14,419 nt of DNA, from positions 1-14,419 of the forward strand of contig JAGLZV010000149.1 of NCBI GenBank assembly GCA_023131215.1, in the 5' to 3' direction. Positions 6,316 to 12,982 of the stretch are shown here, piece after piece; position 1 is the first letter of the stretch; every line of letters starts with the position of its first letter. Position numbers and translations under genes: made by a program. The DNA is from Candidatus Methanophagales archaeon (lineage in GTDB: Archaea > Halobacteriota > Syntropharchaeia > Alkanophagales > Methanospirareceae). Below the pieces are notes generated by a model, which worked only from the letters and a program-made list of their open reading frames with translations, was not told the DNA's origin and searched no databases.

Positions 6316-6612
6316 CTATTTCATTCCCTTTTTAATCTCCTTTGCCCTATATTCACCCATTGCCTCTCTTTCCTTAAGCTCTTTCTCTATCCAGCGAACA
6401 CCCCACAGGTAATGTGCTGTTATTCCGATACCCCAGCCTATAAGCGGGTAAAAGAACCAGATATCTTCCGGAGATAAGAGGTTAATGACTATCAGCATAG
6501 CGTTAACCAGCACGTACACTACCAGATGAGTTAGAAAACCTCTTTTTTCATCCTCCGCCACTATTTCTCTATACGCCTTTTTGTATTCCTCCAATGATAT
6601 TTCTTCTCCCAT
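6316..6612 (-). CDS. 2TM-domain small membrane protein, 98 residues
   Basis: The order is an amphipathic N-terminal segment (SLEEYKKAYREIVAEDEKRG), a first membrane helix at about residues 26-45 (FLTHLVVYVLVNAMLIVINL), a short loop with SPEDIW, a second helix at about 52-70 (WFFYPLIGWGIGITAHYLW), and a charged tail (ERWI-like to EIKKGMK). This is the layout of the 2TM domain family, whose function is not known. The gene starts 6 bases after the stop of the HicB-like gene on the same strand, so the two probably form an operon. GGTGAG a few bases ahead may serve as the ribosome-binding site. Confidence 0.8.
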   Translation of the reverse strand: MGEEISLEEYKKAYREIVAEDEKRGFLTHLVVYVLVNAMLIVINLLSPEDIWFFYPLIGWGIGITAHYLWGVRWIEKELKEREAMGEYRAKEIKKGMK

Positions 6613-6618
6613 ATTTTC

Positions 6619-6930
6619 TCACCACCCTAACAGTAATGATTGGGTTTTTAAATATTTTTCTCTCTGAGGTCTCAGAGCTAATCGTTTATTCAAATCAATA
6701 CTGGCAATCACAGGTAATGGATGCCTCAACTTGAGACCAACCAGTATCCAGTCTTCTAATGTTGAGCGCAATGTCTCTTCACACTCCCGCAAAGTGGCAC
6801 CGAACGCCACCACCCCTTTGCACGGGGGAATCCGCCCGAAGAATGTTCCGTCTTCCAGTTTGTCATAGACAGCATGTGCCATAGCCTGATCCACATATTC
6901 GGTAAGGATGAATCGTATTGTTATTGTCAT
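6619..6930 (-). CDS. HicB-like protein without a HicA partner
   Basis: This 103-residue protein begins MTITIRFILTEYVDQAM. ATG 6930 has an ideal ribosome-binding site (GGAGGT on the minus strand) about 6 bases ahead. The frame is open further upstream, but that part is AT-rich and overlaps the divergent DUF488 promoter. The core has the HicB partial RNase H-like pattern: strands with YDKLEDGTFFGRIPPCKGVVAFG, then the helix TLRECEETLRSTLEDWILVGL and the short strand LPVI. HicB proteins usually neutralise the HicA RNA-cleaving toxin. No HicA gene is seen on either side, so this is an orphan, perhaps a regulator. It is followed by the 2TM gene. Confidence 0.78.
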   Translation of the reverse strand: MTITIRFILTEYVDQAMAHAVYDKLEDGTFFGRIPPCKGVVAFGATLRECEETLRSTLEDWILVGLKLRHPLPVIASIDLNKRLALRPQREKYLKTQSLLLGW

Positions 6931-6952
6931 TAAATACCTCCAATGTTTTATC

Positions 6953-6960
6953 TTTAAATA
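6953..6960 (+). promoter_or_regulatory. TATA box between divergent HicB-like and DUF488 genes
   Basis: TTTAAATA lies 31 bases before TTG 6992, the same spacing as for nadE and the restriction-modification operon. The site is nearly palindromic and could also be read by the minus-strand gene, although that gene's GGAGGT leader suggests a start point further upstream. Confidence 0.5.
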
Positions 6961-6991
6961 AAAATTTTCTTTTTGTAAAAAGAAAAGTTTT

Positions 6992-7486
6992 TTGAGAGAA
7001 TTGAAAATATGGACTATTGGGACGAGTAACAGGAGCATAGAGGAGTTCTTAAGCTTGCTCGAGGCATACCAGATAGAAGTAATCGTAGATGTTAGACGAT
7101 TCCCTACGTCTAAACACAAGCACTTCAAGCAGGAGAACCTGAAAGCGAGTTTGAATCACTGCGGCATAGACTATCATCACGTTACAGAACTCGGTGGCTA
7201 CCGGAAAGGAGGCTACAAAAAATATATGGAGACAGAAGAATTTGAACGGGGTTTGCTTTATGTTGAAAAACTCGCAGCTTCAAAAAGAGTGGCAGTCATG
7301 TGCGCTGAACTTCTCTACACCCAATGTCATCGCAGGTTTATAGCGGATGCGCTTAAATTGCGTGGGCACACTGTAATACACATAATAAACGCAAAAAAAA
7401 GCTACGAGCACAAAGGCAAAAACGATAAAGATGTGCACAAGAGCAAAACTCTGGATGAGTTTTTACATGCTCCGCCGGGGATTTGA
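6992..7486 (+). CDS. DUF488 family protein, 164 residues
   Basis: The N-terminal strand KIWTIGTSNRSIEEFLSLL, the VDVRRFP motif (32-38) and the CAELLYTQCHRRFIADAL motif are the hallmarks of DUF488, a family of small proteins of unknown biochemical function. The start is TTG 6992 or TTG 7001. There is no ATG and no good Shine-Dalgarno, and a TATA box 31 bases before 6992 favours that codon. The last six codons and the stop (TGA 7484-7486) lie antisense to the 3' end of the tRNA-Glu gene, so the C-terminal peptide HAPPGI is encoded by tRNA sequence. The protein may therefore have been extended or shortened at its end by the local arrangement. Confidence 0.85.
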   Translation: MRELKIWTIGTSNRSIEEFLSLLEAYQIEVIVDVRRFPTSKHKHFKQENLKASLNHCGIDYHHVTELGGYRKGGYKKYMETEEFERGLLYVEKLAASKRVAVMCAELLYTQCHRRFIADALKLRGHTVIHIINAKKSYEHKGKNDKDVHKSKTLDEFLHAPPGI

Positions 7487-7542
7487 ACCCCGGTCGTGGG
7501 CTCGAGAGGCCCGCATGCTTGGCCGAACTACACCAGCGGAGC
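7468..7542 (-). tRNA. tRNA-Glu (anticodon CTC)
   Basis: On the minus strand the acceptor GCTCCGC (7542-7536) pairs with GCGGAGC followed by discriminator A at 7468. The D arm holds GTGTAGTTCGGCCA. The anticodon loop is CTCTCGA with anticodon CTC, closed by GGGC/GCCC. The T arm is CGGGG-TTCAAAT-CCCCG. The sequence closely follows archaeal tRNA-Glu. No CCA is encoded and there is no intron. The outermost anticodon-stem pair is C27-A43, a mismatch. The promoter region is the second copy of the dispersed repeat. Confidence 0.95.
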
Positions 7543-7562
7543 ATCAATTCAAACTTTCTTCA

Positions 7563-7685
7563 TTGTACATAAAGTATAACTTCCTTCTATTTAAGACGCG
7601 GATTAACACGGATTTATTTAAGTTTAACATTGTTGATTTTTATCATCTGTGTTAATCTGCGTTAATCTGTGTCAATAATTTATTT
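7563..7685. repeat. Dispersed hairpin-like repeat, copy 2 (upstream of tRNA-Glu)
   Basis: This 123-bp copy of the 2320-2458 repeat shares the promoter-side part (TTGTACATAAAGTATAAC through TATTTAAG and GCGGATTAACACGGATTT) and the far arm ending AATCTGTGTCAATAATTTATTT. It lacks about 16 bp present in copy 1. The TATA-like TATTTAAG at 7588-7595 lies 46 bases from the tRNA 5' end, in the same orientation relative to its gene as in nadE. The far end lies within 12 bases of the atwA stop codon. Confidence 0.85.
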
Positions 7686-7695
7686 GAAAAAAGTT

Positions 7696-9414
7696 TTATT
7701 CCAGCTCCTTAAACTTTCGCTCAAGGAATGCATCGCATATCTCATCCGGGTCGCCACGCATCACAATCATTCCTTCATCAATTAATATCGCTTCGTGTGT
7801 AAGCTTTCTGATTACGTCAAGCTGATGGCTCACGACCAGAATGGTCGTGCCGAACTCACGATTCAACTCTTTCAGCGAATTCGTTACAATACGCAGCGAA
7901 ATCGGGTCTATGTCTCCAAAAGGCTCATCCAATAGCAGAATTTCACAGTTTGAAGCCATAAGAGCGGCAATTGCAAGCCTTATCTCCTCTCCTATGCTCG
8001 TCTCAGAAATGTAACGTGTAAATATCTCTTCAGGCAGGTTCACTGCTTTAAGGTATGGTTTAGCAGCTTTAAATGCCTCGCTCGCCGGGAATTCGGGAAA
8101 CAGCTCATCCAGTACGTCCATCTCAAGCTCCAACTCCCTCAGTCTGCCCTTCGCCTCTTCCTCTGGTAAGTCCGCAAGCCTTAAAAGAACGTCGAGTGTG
8201 ACGTCACTTATACCAAATTCCTTCGCTCTTTCCATCGCCTGTTTTACCATCTCAAACTTCTTCAACCCTATCTTTCGAGCAAATAGGTCTTGAACGAGCT
8301 GGTAAGGTGGCAGTGCGAACTCCTGATGAATAATACCTAACTTGCTTCTCGCTTCTATTGACCTTTTACCGTATTCTGCAATGTTGGCAAAGTCAACAGT
8401 CCCTATTCTTATCAGAATATGTCCTCTATCCGGCTTCTCAAAACCGCCCAATAACCTCATCAATACCGTCTTTCCCATTGCAGAAGGACCAACTATCCCA
8501 AGTATATCGCCTCTTGGAACTCTGATATTGATGTCCTGCATTTCAATCGTTCTCATCAATGTACGGTTCGTGACCATGTCATATTTCTTCCATGCGCCGT
8601 CAACCCAGACCAACGTGTCCTTTTCATTCTTTACCGGAGCTAACGGTTTTACAGGCTCAAGAGGAGCTAAGAACTTCTCAATTACGCTTTCCGTATCCCC
8701 TTCCTCTATTATCTTCCCTTTATCCATTATGAGCAACCTATCGCAAAGATACCTATGCACTTCTGGCATGTGCGAAACAAGCAAAATACTGATATTTGTT
8801 CTTTCCTTTATCCTTTTCGTCGAGTCGAGCAGTTGTTTTCTCGTCAAGGGGTCTGACATCGTGCCAGGCTCGTCAAGCAGTAATAAAGAAGGTTCTTTCG
8901 CAAGCTGTCGAGCAAGCAAAACCCTTTGTTTGTCTCCACCACTTAAAATCGTGTATAAATGATTCCATTTGTCTCTCAGCCCAACAAGGTCGAGTATTTT
9001 AAATGCCTCTTCCTTTAACTCCTCGTATTCATCCTCAAACTCCGGTACATCTTCAAAACCTGTCTGCTTTGCTCTCAGTCTCTTTATCACATTGTCTATC
9101 ACCGAGATGTTATACAGCGCGAAAGACCGCTGAAGGTGAAAAGCAGTCTTCTGTCGAAGTTTTCTGTACTCCGACCAGGATGAATCAGGTGTTACCCTAA
9201 CTCCATCCATTTCTACTACTCCTTCATCAAATCTCTCGTAACCACGTAGCATGCGAAGCAAAGTTGTCTTCCCTGCCCCACTCCTTCCTATTATCCCCAG
9301 CGTCTCGCCCTTTTCTACCTCGAAGGATACGTCATCCAGCGCTACCAGTTTCTTACCTATTTTCGACAATTCATACCGCTTACAGAGCCCCTGAACTCGC
9401 AGTGCTTCACCCAT
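7696..9414 (-). CDS. atwA: Methyl-coenzyme M reductase system, component A2
   Basis: Component A2 is the ATP carrier needed for reductive activation of the nickel in F430 of methyl-coenzyme M reductase. The 572-residue protein has two ABC ATPase halves. The first has Walker A GRSGAGKT (43-50), signature LSGGDKQR (157-164) and Walker B LLLLDEP (177-183). The second has the unusual Walker A GPSAMGKT (309-316), a degenerate signature TSIGEEIRLAI (472-482) and Walker B LLLDEP (493-498). A long charged insert (about 375-470) in the second half is also typical of A2. There is no membrane part. An AGGAG lies about 12 bases ahead of ATG 9414, with an A/T-rich promoter region further up. No mcr subunit gene lies in the window. 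This gene is the main evidence for a methane- or alkane-metabolising archaeon. Confidence 0.93.
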   Translation of the reverse strand: MGEALRVQGLCKRYELSKIGKKLVALDDVSFEVEKGETLGIIGRSGAGKTTLLRMLRGYERFDEGVVEMDGVRVTPDSSWSEYRKLRQKTAFHLQRSFALYNISVIDNVIKRLRAKQTGFEDVPEFEDEYEELKEEAFKILDLVGLRDKWNHLYTILSGGDKQRVLLARQLAKEPSLLLLDEPGTMSDPLTRKQLLDSTKRIKERTNISILLVSHMPEVHRYLCDRLLIMDKGKIIEEGDTESVIEKFLAPLEPVKPLAPVKNEKDTLVWVDGAWKKYDMVTNRTLMRTIEMQDINIRVPRGDILGIVGPSAMGKTVLMRLLGGFEKPDRGHILIRIGTVDFANIAEYGKRSIEARSKLGIIHQEFALPPYQLVQDLFARKIGLKKFEMVKQAMERAKEFGISDVTLDVLLRLADLPEEEAKGRLRELELEMDVLDELFPEFPASEAFKAAKPYLKAVNLPEEIFTRYISETSIGEEIRLAIAALMASNCEILLLDEPFGDIDPISLRIVTNSLKELNREFGTTILVVSHQLDVIRKLTHEAILIDEGMIVMRGDPDEICDAFLERKFKELE

Positions 9415-9489
9415 CTTTATCTTTATCTCCTCTTAATATATGAACATATATATCTATAAATCATAAATATTTTAATTCACCCTTTTCGC

Positions 9490-9909
9490 ATGGTCAAAGT
9501 TAAAGTTGGTATCTGTGGTTTTGCCAGGTCGCAAGATATTGTATTTTTTTTCGCTCAATAGATACCAAAGGGGATATAAAGATGGTATGGGAACAAAGAG
9601 GGAATTGGAGTAAAAACACAATAGGAAAAATATGTGCGGAGCTTGACATCATTCATTGCGTGGACCCTTTCGTGGGTGACCCTGTTACTCCTGGTTTTGC
9701 TTATTTCAGGTTGCACGGGCTCCCCGCCGGGGAAAAGAATGTATCGCTATACCTACACGGAGGATGATTTAAAGGAATTATATGAGAAATGTTTGAATAT
9801 GAACTTCTCAGAGGTCTATGTGCTTTTTAATAACGATACTATGTATGAAGATACGTTGAGATTCATGAAAATGGTGAGTGGTGAATCGCCCTCCCGAAAG
9901 ATTGACTAA
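9490..9909 (+). pseudogene. DUF72 pseudogene with internal deletion and frameshift
   Basis: Three pieces of one DUF72-like protein appear in order. ATG 9490 gives MVKVKVGICGFARSQ, the DUF72 N-terminus, which stops at TAG 9558-9560. A second frame, from about 9546, reads RSIDTKGDIKMVWEQRGNW and on to LIHCVDPF-like IIHCVDPFVGDPV and AYFRLHGLP (to about 9725), the central DUF72 part. A third frame then gives MYRYTYTEDDLKELYEKC and EVYVLFNNDTMYEDTLRF, the C-terminus, ending at TAA 9907-9909. Between pieces one and two roughly 90-100 residues expected for the family (full length about 240) are missing. Between two and three the frame shifts by one base, in the C/G-rich run near 9721-9733. The gene is therefore dead. 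An apparent lipoprotein start in the third frame is an out-of-frame reading of the central part. Confidence 0.78.
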
Positions 9910-9931
9910 TCGTGTCTCTAAGTGTTAACAG

Positions 9932-10399
9932 TTATGGGTCAACATATTCCTCAGGGCTAAGGACTAAGATGTCATGATTTCTACGCATTTCTTCAGGCTT
10001 AAAGTGTCTCGGATTTTTATGGACTAAGCAAATGGTTATCCCCCTTCTTTTTACCGCCATAGCAGCTTCTACTACATGCCGATCGTGTTCAGGTACAGAA
10101 ACATTAAGCTCAATGTCTTCTGGCCTATACTGACACTTTTTAATCTTTTCCTTTAGCTCAAGAGGAGCAAATAACATTTTTAATATCCAATGTGATGGCC
10201 ATCCCCTATTCTCGAGATTGGCTTCACATTCTTTTCTAATTCCTTTGGAAATTCTGAGAATATGACTAGGACGCTCCTTACGAGCCTCCAAAGCATTACG
10301 TGATGCATCACCAGCCTCTTTGCCTGAAGATTCAAGTATAGCTCCGATTATCACGCTTGTATCAAATACTACTTCCACCGGACGACCTTCAAGGTTCAT
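9932..10399 (-). CDS. PIN-domain nuclease, 155 residues
   Basis: PIN domains are metal-dependent RNases, common as toxins. The acidic set is visible: Asp13 in VVFDTSVIIGAIL, Glu57 in GIRKECEANL and Asp106 in PEHDRHVVEAA. The usual fourth residue near the last strand (ICLVHKNPRH) is less clear. The ATG at 10399 lies 7 bases after the ATPase stop, with GGAGG in the ATPase's last codons, so translation is coupled. No small antitoxin gene is next to it; the partner is the large ATPase. This suggests a two-gene system in which the ATPase senses and the PIN protein acts, rather than a VapBC pair. One of the window's three CTAG sites (10266) lies in this gene. Confidence 0.82.
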   Translation of the reverse strand: MNLEGRPVEVVFDTSVIIGAILESSGKEAGDASRNALEARKERPSHILRISKGIRKECEANLENRGWPSHWILKMLFAPLELKEKIKKCQYRPEDIELNVSVPEHDRHVVEAAMAVKRRGITICLVHKNPRHFKPEEMRRNHDILVLSPEEYVDP

Positions 10400-10406
10400 T
10401 GGAAAT

Positions 10407-11702
10407 TCAAGCCTCCGGCAGGGTATTGAACCATTCCTTTATTATCTCTCTCTCTGCCTCGACATAGCTTGGAATCCATCCTTCTACAATGCCTTTGTCC
10501 GTGAGATTCAATTTCTCTGCTTTTGTTCCTCTCTCTGTCTTCTTGAAGTGCCAAATAGCCACATCCTCGGGTTTCAACTCTCCATTTACAATAAGGGGCT
10601 TCAATGCTAGGATCAGGTGCTCGCTATGTGTTGTCACAATAACTTGCTTTCCCTCTTTGATAGCATCGGAAAACATTTTAGGCAGTTTTAATTGTGCTTC
10701 AACATGCAAGCTTATCTCCGGCTCTTCTATCATAATAACACTTCCGGGCTTACTCCAGAAGAGTTGAGTAATGATGGTCAAAATTTGTCTGGAGCCCTGG
10801 CTTGCAAGGGCTATATTAAGAAGGGTCTGAAGTTCAGGGTCTATATAATCTGCACTCAAAATTTTTTCGCCCCGCCAACCAGCTTTAATTTTACGCATAC
10901 CAAAGTTTCCTGCCCATTTAATAATTTTTTCGCCTATCTCATCATATTCTCTTTTAGCAAAAATTAAAGATAAAATTTCTATTAATCCTTCTCCATGTGC
11001 TCCCACAAAATCGGGTTTAATAGGCCCGATTTCAACACTGGGTCCTATTTCACCTCTTATAGCAGATATAAAATAAAAATCCCTGGCACCAGTTTCTATC
11101 TTCTCTATGATTTTTTGTGCTTTGGAAGAAATTTCTTCGATTTGCTTTTCTTCAATTTCACTTGGCTTCTCCCTACCAATCACGTATTCAAAATAGACGG
11201 GAACTAATATATCCCGAAGGTCGCCCGCCGGACGTAGGGGTTTAAATTCTTCAGGATATAAAAATTTTGGCCCCCATGACGACTTCCCTACTTTCAAAAA
11301 ACCTACTTCAATTAACTTTTCTCCATTTGTAAAAACAGCCTGGCGTATTTCTTTTTCTTTTGGCATAAAAGCGTACATATATCCAATGTCGTGATATTCT
11401 GCCTCTTTTGTGTGAATTTCAAAGGTTATAAATTTGCTCCAATCTTTCTTATGAGCTATGAAATCAAATAATGGAAAGTCAGAAGAAAGGGGATAGCGTA
11501 TAAACGCTCCATATCTTAAACTACCTTCCAATGATCTCACAATGCTGCTTTCAAGCCTTGTAGTTTGTGCTAAAATTGCTATACTTTCAAGGACATTTGA
11601 CTTCCCTGAAGAATTTGGACCTACAAATATAGTAAGAGGAGCAAGCTGAAGCTCTAATTCTTCGATGCTCTTGAAGTTCCCAATTTTTATCTTTGAAAGC
11701 AT
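10407..11702 (-). CDS. SMC/OLD-like AAA (ABC-type) ATPase, 431 residues
   Basis: The N-terminus MLSKIKIGNFKSIEELEL leads to Walker A GPNSSGKS (28-35). A long middle region (about 60-290) of mixed strands and one charged helix (180-205) follows. The C-terminal half has a signature-like ASQGSRQ (300-306), Walker B VIMIEEPE (322-329) followed by SLHVEAQ, and the switch motif TTHSE (357-361). This is the RecF/OLD-type ATPase plan seen in GajA, PARIS AriA and other defence ATPases, but no TOPRIM nuclease domain is attached. A PIN nuclease gene follows directly and may supply that activity. The start ATG 11702 has no Shine-Dalgarno; an A/T-rich TATA-like stretch overlaps the aroC stop 22 bases ahead. 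It might also be read through from aroC. It holds a CTAG site at 10607. Confidence 0.85.
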   Translation of the reverse strand: MLSKIKIGNFKSIEELELQLAPLTIFVGPNSSGKSNVLESIAILAQTTRLESSIVRSLEGSLRYGAFIRYPLSSDFPLFDFIAHKKDWSKFITFEIHTKEAEYHDIGYMYAFMPKEKEIRQAVFTNGEKLIEVGFLKVGKSSWGPKFLYPEEFKPLRPAGDLRDILVPVYFEYVIGREKPSEIEEKQIEEISSKAQKIIEKIETGARDFYFISAIRGEIGPSVEIGPIKPDFVGAHGEGLIEILSLIFAKREYDEIGEKIIKWAGNFGMRKIKAGWRGEKILSADYIDPELQTLLNIALASQGSRQILTIITQLFWSKPGSVIMIEEPEISLHVEAQLKLPKMFSDAIKEGKQVIVTTHSEHLILALKPLIVNGELKPEDVAIWHFKKTERGTKAEKLNLTDKGIVEGWIPSYVEAEREIIKEWFNTLPEA

Positions 11703-11723
11703 TAATACTATTTCGGTTTTAAA

Positions 11724-12893
11724 CTATTTAAATATACTTTCATTCTTCATCCGCAACAAATAATCCACCAGCACCAGAGCAACCATCGCTTCTGCAACAG
11801 GAACTATCCTCGGGCATATACAGGGATCATGCCTGCCCTTTATCCTTATTTCTACTTCCTCCATCTTCTCCATATCAACGCTTCTCTGCGGCTTTGAAAT
11901 AGAAGGTGTAGGCTTCACCGCAATTCTACATATTATCGGCTCCCCTGTTGAGATGCCGCCTAAAATCCCTCCTGCGTTGTTCGTTTTCGTTCTTATCCTC
12001 CCTTCCTGTTTACCGCCGAGATCACGGAGAGCGCCGAGATGACTTTCCTGACTCTCTGTGTTCTCTGCGGGCTCAGCGGTAATTATATAAAATTCATCGT
12101 TCATCTCGCTTCCTTTCATCCTCGCAGCTTTAAAGCCAGCGCCTATTTCAACTCCTTTTACCGCACCGATGCTCATCAAAGCCTTCACAAGCTCTGCATC
12201 CAACTTATCAAAGACAGGCTCGCCTAAACCTGCCGGAGCACCCAGCGCAATTACTTCTACGATGCCTCCTACACTGTCTCCTTCCGCTTTCACTTCTTTT
12301 ATTAATTCTTCCATTCTCCTCGCAGCTTCTAAATCCGCACACCTGACTGCATTCTTCTCTGCATTCCTCCTTATTTCTTCTACTCCTACTTCTTTAGCTC
12401 TTATCCCTCCTATTTCCACCACATGCCCAAGGATTTGTATGCCACGACCCTGCGTTACCAAAATGCGTTTCGCTATCGCACCAGCCGCAACTCTCGCAAC
12501 GGTTTCGCGAGCAGAAGCTCTTCCACCACCCCGGTAGTCCCTTATCCCATACTTCATCTGATAAGAGAAATCTGCTTGACCAGGTCTTGCAATATGCTTT
12601 ATGGGCGCATAAGGACTTGAATCTACGTCTTTATTCCACACGAGCATAGAAATGGGAGTGCCAAGCGTTTTTCCTCCAAACAACCCGGACAATATTTTTA
12701 CTTCATCTGCTTCTTTCCTTTCTGTTGTTATTTCACTTACGCCTGGTCTTCTCCTATCCAATTCGTGCTGTATATCCCCTTCTGACAGCACAATCCCTGC
12801 GGGGCAGCCATCCACGACTACACCTATCGCTTCTCCATGCGACTCACCCCAGGTTGTCACTTTGAACATCTTTCCAAAAGTATTGTCTGTCAT
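11724..12893 (-). CDS. aroC: Chorismate synthase with an in-frame palindromic insertion
   Basis: AroC converts 5-enolpyruvylshikimate 3-phosphate to chorismate, the last common step to the aromatic amino acids, using reduced FMN. Family motifs are TWGESHG (14-20, with catalytic His19), RPGQADFSYQMKYGIRDYRGGG-type FMN and substrate binding (103-123), GRASARETVARVAAGAIAK (124-142), TKTNNAGGILGGIS and RHDPCICPRIVPVAEAM near the end. At 389 residues it is about 20 longer than usual. The excess is residues 272-294, an acidic, Glu/Ala/Ser-rich stretch encoded exactly by a 69-bp palindromic repeat between EFYII and KQEGRIRTKT. The flanking conserved motifs are intact, so the enzyme is probably still active. 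No Shine-Dalgarno is seen at ATG 12893; a TATA-like TTATAAAAG lies about 25 bases upstream. Confidence 0.95.
   Translation of the reverse strand: MTDNTFGKMFKVTTWGESHGEAIGVVVDGCPAGIVLSEGDIQHELDRRRPGVSEITTERKEADEVKILSGLFGGKTLGTPISMLVWNKDVDSSPYAPIKHIARPGQADFSYQMKYGIRDYRGGGRASARETVARVAAGAIAKRILVTQGRGIQILGHVVEIGGIRAKEVGVEEIRRNAEKNAVRCADLEAARRMEELIKEVKAEGDSVGGIVEVIALGAPAGLGEPVFDKLDAELVKALMSIGAVKGVEIGAGFKAARMKGSEMNDEFYIITAEPAENTESQESHLGALRDLGGKQEGRIRTKTNNAGGILGGISTGEPIICRIAVKPTPSISKPQRSVDMEKMEEVEIRIKGRHDPCICPRIVPVAEAMVALVLVDYLLRMKNESIFK
12012..12080. repeat. 69-bp palindromic repeat inside aroC coding sequence
   Basis: The plus strand begins ACCGCCGAGATCACGGAGAG and ends CTCTGCGGGCTCAGCGGT. The 28-base arms, compared as inverted repeats, agree at about 20 positions, and several mismatches are transitions. 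A 13-base loop separates them. The element is exactly 23 codons and starts on a codon boundary, so it adds residues 272-294 without a frameshift. The ACCGC-GAG / CTC-GCGGT form matches a common type of intergenic palindromic repeat. Confidence 0.75.
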
Positions 12894-12982
12894 GGTAAAC
12901 AGAGTTTTATAGGTTCTTTTATAATTAAACCCTTTTCTTTATTACTTAAACATTCATAATTAATTCTAATCATAGCACTGAA

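Noticed and set aside
6931..7128. Longer N-terminus for the HicB-like protein, up to 66 extra residues
   Set aside because: The extension overlaps the divergent DUF488 gene and its promoter, while ATG 6930 has an ideal GGAGGT site and matches the usual HicB start.
8342..8962. A 206-codon open frame on the plus strand
   Set aside because: It lies wholly antisense to component A2, whose motifs are unmistakable, and its translation is low-complexity Ser/Leu/Pro sequence without recognisable domains.
9506..9568. Perfect 9-bp inverted repeat (TTGGTATCT / AGATACCAA) as possible ends of a small mobile element
   Set aside because: It lies across the deletion region of the DUF72 pseudogene, the interior holds remnant coding sequence, and no target duplication is visible. 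It may be chance or related to the deletion.
9634..9909. Apparent 91-residue lipoprotein with a signal peptide and a LLISGC lipobox
   Set aside because: The signal-like part is an out-of-frame reading of the DUF72 central region, whose real frame gives IIHCVDPF and FRLHGLP. The rest is the DUF72 C-terminus, so this is one pseudogene.
12169..12537. A 122-codon open frame on the plus strand
   Set aside because: It is antisense to conserved aroC sequence and shows only Ser/Ala/Pro-rich shadow composition.
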